NCBI GenBank assembly: GCA_022866045.1
Contig: JALHTW010000320.1
Coordinates: forward strand, 1-43,048
Direction of reading: 5' to 3'
Length of the DNA: 43,048 nucleotides
Origin: Candidatus Aminicenantota bacterium
GTDB lineage: Bacteria; Acidobacteriota; Aminicenantia; Aminicenantales; UBA4085
Part shown: piece after piece, positions 37,701-43,048 of the stretch
How the letters are laid out: every line of letters starts with the position of its first letter
Numbering within the stretch: the first letter of the stretch is position 1
Program-made: the position numbers and the translations under genes
Notes under the pieces: generated by a model
What the model saw: the letters and a program-made list of their open reading frames with translations, nothing else
Databases searched by the model: none
Told to the model about the DNA's origin: nothing

Positions 37701-37882
37701 GATTCCATCTCTTCGGGGCCGACACCGGGGTTGGCGATGGTGACGGCGACGATCGGCAGGGAGATGTCGGGCATCAGGTCCACGCCGAGCCGGGAATAGG
37801 ACAGGACACCCACGACCACCAGCGCGACGATGACCATGGTGATGAAGATGGGCTGCTTGATTGAGATATCGGCGATTTTCAT
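34796..37882 (-). pseudogene. RND multidrug efflux permease interrupted by an in-frame amber codon
   Basis: Two track ORFs (37882-36449 and 36430-34796) lie in the same frame and together make a ~1028-codon AcrB/HAE1-type permease. The only interruption is TAG at 36451-36449, within 'MISLF*AFTFAPMLSAHF', just after membrane helix 6. Everything else is kept: helix-4 Asp pair in 'LLIDDAIVV', helix-10 Lys in 'GLVTKNSILLVDY', and the duplicated porter domains. The C-terminal half has no RBS at its first ATG. A single change (for example TTG to TAG) would explain it; sequencing error, recent decay or amber read-through remain possible. The pump would use the MFP and TolC upstream. Confidence 0.9.
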
Positions 37883-37896
37883 GGCGGGGCCGCTCC

Positions 37897-38826
37897 TTAA
37901 TCCTGGCTGGTCTTGGGCTCGACGACCTTGATCTTATCCTTGTCATTGAGCTGGCCGGCGCCTGTCGTCACGATCCGCTCGTCGCCCTTGAGGCCGGAGA
38001 GGATCTCGACGACGTCGCCGACGACGGCGCCCACGGTCACGGGATTGATCCGGGCCAGGCCGTTGTCGGCGAAGAAGACGTATTTCTGTCCGCCCCGGTC
38101 CACGACGGCCGTGAGAGGGACGACGAGGGCCGAGCGCTGGCTTTCGATCCATTCGACCTCGGCATACATTCCCGGCTTGATGCGGTGGCCGGAGTTCGGG
38201 ATGCTCAGCTCGACGTCGATCGTCCGGCTCACGGGATTGCAGATCGGGCTGATGTTGGTCACCCGGGCCGCGAAGGTCTCGCCCGGATAGGCTTCCAGGG
38301 TCACCCGGGCGGCCTCGCCCATTTGGATGAACCGGATCTTCTTTTCATCGACCGCGGCGACGGCCTTTACCGTGTCGATATCGACCAGGTTCATGAGCGG
38401 CGCGCTGGGGTTGACGGTCGCGCCCGGGTTCAGGATGATCCGGGACACGACGCCCTTCCCATCGCTCTTGACCTCATAAGGCTTGTATTCATAGCCGACC
38501 TCGTCGCGGTTGACGATGGCCACGACCTGGCCCGGTTCGACGGCGCTTCCCATCTTGACCAGGTTCTGGGCGATCTTTCCGGCCGCCTTCGAATAAATGG
38601 CGATCTCGGAATCCGCCTGGATACTCCCCGAGGCATGGGTTTTCTCGGTGATGTTCATCCGGGTGGGCTGAACGGACTCGACCGGGACGATGTTTTCGGG
38701 GGCCGGCTGACTCATCGCCTTTTTCTTGGCCTGGATGTTCTGGTTGGCCCGATAACCGACGAACGCCGCCAGGGCGATCAGGATCAAAACGACAAAAGTT
38801 CTTCCGATGATCTTTCCGATTCTCAT
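37897..38826 (-). CDS. RND efflux periplasmic adaptor (membrane fusion protein)
   Basis: 309 aa from ATG 38826 (GGAGGAAAAT upstream, and an ATGA overlap with the TolC-type gene). One N-terminal membrane anchor ('TFVVLILIALAAFVGY') is followed by a split biotinyl-lipoyl domain: 'SEIAIYSKAAGKIAQNLVKMGSAVEPGQVVAIVN' and 'SDGKGVVSRIILNPGATVNPSAPLMNLVDID'. The alpha-hairpin between is very short. The beta-barrel and membrane-proximal parts follow ('TLEAYPGETFAARVTNISPICNPVSRTIDVELSIPN', 'ALVVPLTAVVDRGGQKYVFF'). It links the permease to the outer-membrane channel. The RND gene follows after 14 nt. Confidence 0.93.
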   Translation of the reverse strand: MRIGKIIGRTFVVLILIALAAFVGYRANQNIQAKKKAMSQPAPENIVPVESVQPTRMNITEKTHASGSIQADSEIAIYSKAAGKIAQNLVKMGSAVEPGQVVAIVNRDEVGYEYKPYEVKSDGKGVVSRIILNPGATVNPSAPLMNLVDIDTVKAVAAVDEKKIRFIQMGEAARVTLEAYPGETFAARVTNISPICNPVSRTIDVELSIPNSGHRIKPGMYAEVEWIESQRSALVVPLTAVVDRGGQKYVFFADNGLARINPVTVGAVVGDVVEILSGLKGDERIVTTGAGQLNDKDKIKVVEPKTSQD

Positions 38827-40127
38827 ATTTTCCTCCCACATGAGCGGAACAGACTGTATTTGCTCAAGGTATGATTATAAATGAGTTGCAGATAATTCAG
38901 CCGGGCGCTCTCGAGCACGTTCTGAGCGTCGATGAGGTCCGTGGCACTGAGGAGGCCGTTCTGGTAGCGCTCCTCCGCGACCCGCAGCGCGTCCTCGGCC
39001 TGCTTGATCTTCAATTTTTCGATCTCAAGCTTCTGCTCAATTGTCTTCAGGTCTGATAGGGAGTTCTCGATCTCCGCCGTGACCGTCCTTTCGAGATCAA
39101 TCTTTCTCATCTCGACAGCCTTCAGGTTGGATTCGGCCTGCGCCACCTGCGAGCTGACACGGAAGCCGTCGAACGCCGGATAAGTGATGGAAAGCAGGGC
39201 TGTCCAGTTGCCCTTGATCTTGTCCATCTCAGGCATGAACCCGTTGCGGAACTCGTAATTGAACGACGCGGTCACAGTCGGCTTGTTGCCCGTCTTCGTC
39301 AGGCCGAGGGAGGCCTGGCCGAGCTTGAGCTGGTGTCCGACCTGCTGGAATTCGACGCGGTTGGCCAACGCTTCCTTGATGAGCTCGTCCTGAATGAAAT
39401 TCGCCGGTTCAAATCCGAGTTCGGCGGCCGGCTCGAACGCGGCATCCTCGTCGCGGCCGGCCAGGGCATTGAAGGTGATCCTGAACTTGTGGATGCTGTT
39501 CTCGAAATCGATCTTCTGCGCCTGGAGGGTGCTGATCTGGACTTGGACGAGTGATGTCTCGAAACTCGAGGCCAGCCCGGCCTTAAACCTCTGGCTCATG
39601 ATGTCCAGCTTCTTCTCGAAGGCTTTAAGGTTTTCGTCCAGGACCTTGATCGCTTCCTTGAAAAAGACCGTTCCATAGAAAAGCGGGACGACCTGGTAGG
39701 AGAGCACGTGCTTGGTCAGGACGACGCCGTCCTGGGCCAGCTCGAGCCCGGCCTTGCTCATCTCTACGGTCCTGGCTGTCCGTCCCCAGTTGAACACCTG
39801 CCCCATGATGGAGCCTCGCATGCTGTAATTGTTGGGAGTGCCGAACTTGATGGTCCGCATTTCTCCCCCAAAGGGAAACTGGAACTCCCCAAAGAGGCTC
39901 ATCCGGGTGTAATTCCCCGATACATTAGCCTGAGGCCAGTACTGGCTCTTACTCTCGTTGATCTTGAGCTCGGCGCCGGTCACGGACTCCGCGGCGATCT
40001 GGACCTGCTCGTTGTTCTTGAGCAGGAGCTCGGCGGATTCTTTGAGCGTTATCCTTTCCTGAGCGAAGGCCGCCGTCGCGCACAGCAGGGCCAGGGCCAG
40101 GACTGTTTTATGAACGTGTTGAATCAT
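38823..40127 (-). CDS. TolC-family outer membrane efflux protein
   Basis: 434 aa with a Sec signal peptide ('KTVLALALLCATAAFAQ'). 'ITLKESAELLLKNNEQVQIAAESVTGAELKINESKSQYWPQANVSGNYTR' is the typical start of the TolC repeat. The second half repeats helices 'GLTKTGNKPTVTASFNYEF', 'FDGFRVSSQVAQAESNLKAVEMRKIDLERTVTAEIENSLSDL' and 'VAEERYQNGLLSATDLIDAQNVLESARLNYLQLIYNHTLSKYSLFRSCG', again TolC-like. It would form the trimeric outer-membrane exit duct. ATGA overlaps join it to tetR upstream and to the adaptor gene downstream. Confidence 0.92.
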   Translation of the reverse strand: MIQHVHKTVLALALLCATAAFAQERITLKESAELLLKNNEQVQIAAESVTGAELKINESKSQYWPQANVSGNYTRMSLFGEFQFPFGGEMRTIKFGTPNNYSMRGSIMGQVFNWGRTARTVEMSKAGLELAQDGVVLTKHVLSYQVVPLFYGTVFFKEAIKVLDENLKAFEKKLDIMSQRFKAGLASSFETSLVQVQISTLQAQKIDFENSIHKFRITFNALAGRDEDAAFEPAAELGFEPANFIQDELIKEALANRVEFQQVGHQLKLGQASLGLTKTGNKPTVTASFNYEFRNGFMPEMDKIKGNWTALLSITYPAFDGFRVSSQVAQAESNLKAVEMRKIDLERTVTAEIENSLSDLKTIEQKLEIEKLKIKQAEDALRVAEERYQNGLLSATDLIDAQNVLESARLNYLQLIYNHTLSKYSLFRSCGRKI

Positions 40128-40735
40128 CTCGCATCCTCCATGACGTGTTTGATGAGGCCGATAAAGAAATGGGCGGCCGTTTTGGCTTCAGCCTTATGGC
40201 CCTCGAGCAGCTTGATGCCGATGCCGATCTGCAGGGTTTTGATGAATTTCAGGAGCTCATCCAGGTCGAAGGGCAGCCGTTCCTCGGATATTTTCTTCTT
40301 GAGGATCTCCCGGATGAACCCGCCGTGGGAATCGTAGCTTCGCCTGGACTTCCGGAGGGAAGCTTCGCCCCCGAACCGGACGAACCCGCACATGCAGGGC
40401 AGGAACATCTTCAGGAATGCGCGGTTCTTCTCGAAATATTCGAGATAGAAACCGATCGTCTGTTCGAGCGCCTCGAGGAATGAAGACTTCTCCGAGATCC
40501 GGCTTTGGATCTCTTCCTCCACCTTCCGGGCTTCCCGCTCCAGAAGGTGGAGGTAAATCTCGTCCTTGCTCTTGAAATAATAATAGAGCGTTCCTTTGGC
40601 CAGTTCGGCCGCCTCGGCGATGTCGTTCATCCGGGCCTGGTAGTAGCCTTTCTCGGCGAAGACATTCTCGGCCGCCATGACGATGCACGCTAGGCGCGCC
40701 TTCTCCTCGCGCTCCCGTCGTTCTTTCACGCCCAT
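40124..40735 (-). CDS. TetR/AcrR-family transcriptional regulator
   Basis: 203 aa. The N-terminal TetR helix-turn-helix reads 'IVMAAENVFAEKGYYQARMNDIAEAAELAKGTLYYYFKSKDEIYLHLLEREA', matching the family consensus closely. The C-terminal ~130 residues form a helical ligand-binding and dimer domain with no specific match. It is the first gene of the efflux operon and overlaps the TolC-type gene by an ATGA. Palindromic sites lie just downstream of the promoter -10, so negative autoregulation of the whole operon, relieved by a pump substrate, is likely. Confidence 0.93.
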   Translation of the reverse strand: MGVKERREREEKARLACIVMAAENVFAEKGYYQARMNDIAEAAELAKGTLYYYFKSKDEIYLHLLEREARKVEEEIQSRISEKSSFLEALEQTIGFYLEYFEKNRAFLKMFLPCMCGFVRFGGEASLRKSRRSYDSHGGFIREILKKKISEERLPFDLDELLKFIKTLQIGIGIKLLEGHKAEAKTAAHFFIGLIKHVMEDAR

Positions 40736-40775
40736 GTTCGGACTCCTCTTCTCCCGCTCGATGCCGCGGGGATTT

Positions 40776-40808
40776 TGACCAATTAGTCATATTTCAACTA
40801 GCCAGTCA
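40776..40808. promoter_or_regulatory. Candidate TetR operator pair
   Basis: TGACCAATTAGTCA (40776-40789) is a near-perfect palindrome. A second, weaker site TCAACTAGCCAGTCA (40794-40808) repeats the AGTCA half. Both lie between the -10 and the regulator's start, an ideal place for repression. Confidence 0.5.
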
Positions 40809-40836
40809 TAATAAGCCGCACTCCTCGATTTGTCAA
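40808..40836 (-). promoter_or_regulatory. Sigma70-type promoter for the efflux operon
   Basis: On the - strand: TTGACA (40836-40831), 17-bp spacer, TATTAT (40813-40808). The candidate TetR operator directly follows. Confidence 0.7.
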
Positions 40837-40843
40837 GCCGTAT

Positions 40844-40871
40844 TTGACATCCGTTTCCTTCGTGTTATAAG
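40844..40871 (+). promoter_or_regulatory. Sigma70-type promoter for the M20 amidohydrolase
   Basis: TTGACA (40844-40849), 16-bp spacer, TATAAG (40866-40871). It is divergent from the efflux promoter, with -35 elements 7 bp apart. The predicted leader before ATG 41088 is about 210 nt. Confidence 0.55.
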
Positions 40872-40883
40872 TTTATTCCCTTC

Positions 40884-41078
40884 ATGAAAAGCTGCCGAAA
40901 GGAGCTCTGGTTCAACGTTCCGGCCCGCCGCGCACCCCGGGCCGCCTCGGGGGCACTATGGCCAAGGCCGACGCCCGTTCTCAATCAGGTTACGGGCCCC
41001 GCCGATCTGAGCACGCTTCCTTACAAAAACATCCCGAAGACCCTTTACCCTTTATATAAAGAGACTGGAAAAAAATAA
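40884..41078 (+). CDS. Possible 64-aa leader ORF (doubtful)
   Basis: ATG 40884 lies 12 nt after the -10 of the promoter, and the frame ends 9 nt before the M20 gene. The product 'MKSCRKELWFNVPARRAPRAASG...' is Arg/Pro-rich and resembles no family I know. It has no Shine-Dalgarno, although it could be near-leaderless. It may be a coupled leader peptide, or the region may simply be a structured, GC-rich 5' leader. I put it at low confidence. Confidence 0.2.
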   Translation: MKSCRKELWFNVPARRAPRAASGALWPRPTPVLNQVTGPADLSTLPYKNIPKTLYPLYKETGKK

Positions 41079-41087
41079 GGAGGAGAC

Positions 41088-42620
41088 ATGAACCGGAAAT
41101 CAACGATCAGGATCCTGCTCGTCGTTCTCATCACTCTTTCCTGTGCATCCCTTCCCTTCAGCCAGGGGAAAGAAAAGGTCAAGATCGCCAAGGAAAAACA
41201 GCTCGTTCTAAACTGGCTCAGCCAGCCCCAAACCGTGGAAAAATTCGGGAAGATCTCGGATGCGATATGGTCGTATGCCGAGCTCGGCCTTCAAGAATAT
41301 AACTCCTCGAAGCTCCTGGCCGATACGCTCGAGCAGGCCGGGTTCAAAGTCGAGCGCGGCGTAGCCGGGATGCCGACATGTTTCGTCGCGTCCTACGGCT
41401 CGGGGAAACCCGTGATCGGGCTTCTTGGAGAATTCGACGCCCTGCCCATGCTCTCTCAGAAAGGTCGCGTCCCCAGCCAAGACCCGCTCGTCGAAGGAGC
41501 GCCGGGACATGGGTGCGGCCATAACACGATGTGCACGGCCGCCGCGTCCGCGGCCATCGCCGTGAAGGAAGCGATGGACAAATACGGCATGAAGGGAACG
41601 ATCAAGGTCTTCGGCTCGCCCGCCGAAGAAATCGTCGCCAGCCGTCCGCATATGATCCGCGCCGGCCTCTTCAACGACGTGGACGCCGTCATCGACAACC
41701 ACAGCGGGAGCGGGTTCGGAACTAGCTATGGAAGAGGCGGAAACGCCGTCTTTTCCGTGATCTTTTCTTTCCGAGGGAAAACCGCGCACGGCGCGAATGC
41801 ATGGGCCGGCCGCAGCGCCCTGGACGCCGTGGAGATCATGAACGTCGCGACCAATTACCTCCGCGAGCACCTCGACCCCGCCTACCGGATGCACTATGTC
41901 GTCATCGAGGGCGGGCAAGCGCCGAATGTCGTGCCCGACAAGGCCAGCGTCTGGTATTACGTCCGGAACAGCGACGAAAGAGTCGAGGAAATGTTCGAGC
42001 GGGTCCTGAACTGCGCGAAGGCCGGCGCCCTGGCCTCGGGGACTGAATTGTCTTCGGTCCGGTTCATCGCCGCTGTTCATCAAAGCTACAGCAACAGGGC
42101 CGCGGCCGAGCTCCTCCAAAAGAATATCGAGCTCGTCGGCATGCCGCCGTGGACCGAGGATGAGAATGCCTTCGCCAAAACCCTCCAGAAAGAGCTGAAA
42201 GCCAAGGAAGAGGGCCTGCCGACGAAAGTCGATTCGCTCCGAGGGCCCAGCCCTGTTTCCATCGGAGGAGGCTCGACCGATGTCGGCGATGTGACGCTTA
42301 TCGCCCCAACGGCGTCGATCCGCTTCCCAGGCCAGGTTCCCGGCGCTATCGGCCATCACTGGTCGTCCGTGGCCTGTAATTACGGTTCGACGGCCTGGAA
42401 AGGATTGAACGCCGGGGCAAAGGCCATTGCCGCGTCCGCGATCGACCTGATGACCAAGCCGGAAGAGCTCAAAAAGCTCCGGGCGGAATTCGAGGAGACT
42501 TCAAAGAAATATCCCTATAAGTCCTTTTTGCCGGCCGACGCCAAACCGCCGCTGGACATCAACGAAGAGCTGATGAAGAGGTACCGGCCGCTGCTCGAGA
42601 AGTTTATAATCGAGAAATAA
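41088..42620 (+). CDS. Secreted M20 family amidohydrolase, AbgB-like
   Basis: 510 aa with AAGGAGGAG before ATG 41088. A signal sequence ('IRILLVVLITLSCASLPFSQG') points to export; a Cys is present but not in a canonical lipobox. Family M20D features are 'IWSYAELGLQEYNSSKLLADTLEQAGFKVERGVAGMPT', 'GLLGEFDALP', 'GHGCGHNTM', 'KVFGSPAEE', 'FRGKTAHGANAWAGRSALDAVEIMN' and 'STDVGDVTLIAPT'. This fits p-aminobenzoyl-glutamate hydrolase subunit B-like enzymes, which cleave amide bonds of N-acyl amino acids using two metal ions. An AbgA-like partner is not adjacent. The exact substrate is unknown; a role in peptide or conjugate scavenging is inferred. Confidence 0.9.
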   Translation: MNRKSTIRILLVVLITLSCASLPFSQGKEKVKIAKEKQLVLNWLSQPQTVEKFGKISDAIWSYAELGLQEYNSSKLLADTLEQAGFKVERGVAGMPTCFVASYGSGKPVIGLLGEFDALPMLSQKGRVPSQDPLVEGAPGHGCGHNTMCTAAASAAIAVKEAMDKYGMKGTIKVFGSPAEEIVASRPHMIRAGLFNDVDAVIDNHSGSGFGTSYGRGGNAVFSVIFSFRGKTAHGANAWAGRSALDAVEIMNVATNYLREHLDPAYRMHYVVIEGGQAPNVVPDKASVWYYVRNSDERVEEMFERVLNCAKAGALASGTELSSVRFIAAVHQSYSNRAAAELLQKNIELVGMPPWTEDENAFAKTLQKELKAKEEGLPTKVDSLRGPSPVSIGGGSTDVGDVTLIAPTASIRFPGQVPGAIGHHWSSVACNYGSTAWKGLNAGAKAIAASAIDLMTKPEELKKLRAEFEETSKKYPYKSFLPADAKPPLDINEELMKRYRPLLEKFIIEK

Positions 42621-42671
42621 AAAGGGGACATGTCTCGAGAGAACATTTAAAAAGTGCGCATTTCGCGCCTC

Positions 42672-42698
42672 ACGTCTTCTCGGCGGACGTCTTTTTTT
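42672..42698 (+). terminator. Rho-independent terminator after the M20 gene
   Basis: ACGTC (42672-42676) pairs with GACGT (42686-42690), followed by C and seven T (42692-42698). Confidence 0.6.
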
Positions 42699-42749
42699 GA
42701 TCAATTCGGACAGACATGCCGAATTCAAAAACCAAATGAATCCAGGCCC

Positions 42750-42933
42750 TAACCTGAATTATCCATAAATTGCGTCGTTTCCTCGAGAAGAGAATTTGCA
42801 GATGGCGCCGAATTAAGACGAGGGGGACACGATCCCAAATTCCGGAGAATTTGGGTCATGTCCCCGAATTTGGTGCCCGTCTGCAAATTCAGGACCTGGA
42901 GATACCAACGTAATTCATGAATAATTCAGACTA
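42750..42933. mobile_element. 184-bp MITE-like palindromic element, copy 2
   Basis: It has the same orientation and plan as 8313-8500. The left end TAACCTGAATTATCCAT and the right end, in reverse complement TAGTCTGAATTATTCAT, form terminal inverted repeats; the inner GGGGGACACGATCCCAAATTC / GAATTTGGGTCATGTCCCC hairpin is identical to copy 1. Differences from copy 1 are scattered point changes and small indels, consistent with independent decay after dispersal. Confidence 0.8.
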
Positions 42934-42967
42934 AAAATCTTCATCCGAATTCGGTCTGTGTGCCGAT

Positions 42968-43048
42968 TTATTTCCTGAAATCGACATCATCCGGCAATTC
43001 GTTTTTATCGGCCAGCGGGTCATAGGGAAAATGGGCGGCTAAGTGCTC
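42968..43048 (-). CDS. C-terminal end of an unidentified gene (5' part outside window)
   Basis: On the - strand the frame is open from the window edge to TAA at 42970-42968, giving 26 residues: 'EHLAAHFPYDPLADKNELPDD' then 'VDFRK'. The composition looks like a genuine soluble C-terminus and codon use matches the neighbours. It is missing from the ORF track because no start is inside the window. No family can be named from so short a piece. Confidence 0.5.
   Translation of the reverse strand, partial: EHLAAHFPYDPLADKNELPDDVDFRK

Noticed and set aside
37861-38874. 337-aa + strand ORF opposite the MFP adaptor
   Set aside because: Asp/Gly/His-rich antisense translation; the - strand has an unmistakable adaptor protein.
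40884-41078. tRNA-like GGTTCAA box in the M20 leader
   Set aside because: No cloverleaf partner sequences, acceptor stem or anticodon arm could be found around it. No tRNA or rRNA was seen elsewhere in the window.

Overview
The window reads as a chromosomal segment of a Gram-negative (diderm), GC-moderate bacterium. LpxB, Lnt, a TolC-type outer membrane protein and an RND pump show the outer membrane. The mix of Zn-ribbon/kinase/TPR fusions, DUF1844, DUF6599-like and PilZ proteins, an archaeal/eukaryotic-type ProRS and a Tat-tagged AmrS-type radical SAM protein suggests the Acidobacteriota, possibly Candidatus Aminicenantes. That placement is inference; there is no rRNA or tRNA in the window to test it. 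Genes are densely packed, with many ATGA/TTGA start-stop overlaps and several clean TTGACA-17-TATAAT-like promoters.

Layout. 1-1921: the end of a pseudopilin gene, a second pseudopilin-like gene and lpxB, overlapping on +. 1985-4679: a translationally coupled three-gene operon on - (HisC/CobD-like PLP enzyme, CDP-alcohol phosphatidyltransferase, sugar/choline-type nucleotidyltransferase) that looks like an unassigned polar-lipid head-group pathway. 4899-8181: a secreted unknown, DUF192, pcm and proS. 8182-8766: a 585-bp intergenic region with a 188-bp MITE-like palindromic element and a strongly structured leader. 8767-11440: two PilZ-like genes, a LuxR-type regulator with a degenerate receiver, a third PilZ gene and coaE. 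11451-12731 (-): HU protein and a deoxyhypusine-synthase-like protein. 12831-18208: envelope operon nfeD, slipin, SPOR, lnt, and prfB with its programmed +1 frameshift. 18215-23805: mazG (-), then DUF1844, ribF, pyrR, pyrC (frameshifted), rnc and a Cys-rich protein. 23842-25856 (-): AI-2E-type transporter and a DUF6599-like protein. 25948-30118: DUF362, Tat-AmrS and a membrane-fused spermidine-synthase-like methyltransferase-fold protein. 30335-34736: fructose-bisphosphatase, a large Ser/Thr kinase, and a small NTF2-like secreted protein. 34796-40735 (-): an efflux operon tetR-tolC-MFP-RND whose RND gene carries an in-frame amber codon. 41088-42620: a secreted AbgB-like M20 amidohydrolase, then a second copy of the MITE-like element and the C-terminus of a - strand gene running off the window.

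The most notable non-gene structure is a family of palindromic repeats. It comprises two copies of a 184-188-bp element, a shorter 81-bp inverted repeat whose right arm holds the DUF192 stop codon, a 33-nt hairpin apparently inserted in frame inside ribF, and a second, unrelated C/G-rich repeat that supplies the stop codon of the spermidine-synthase-like gene. No CRISPR array, phage, IS transposase or RNA gene was found.
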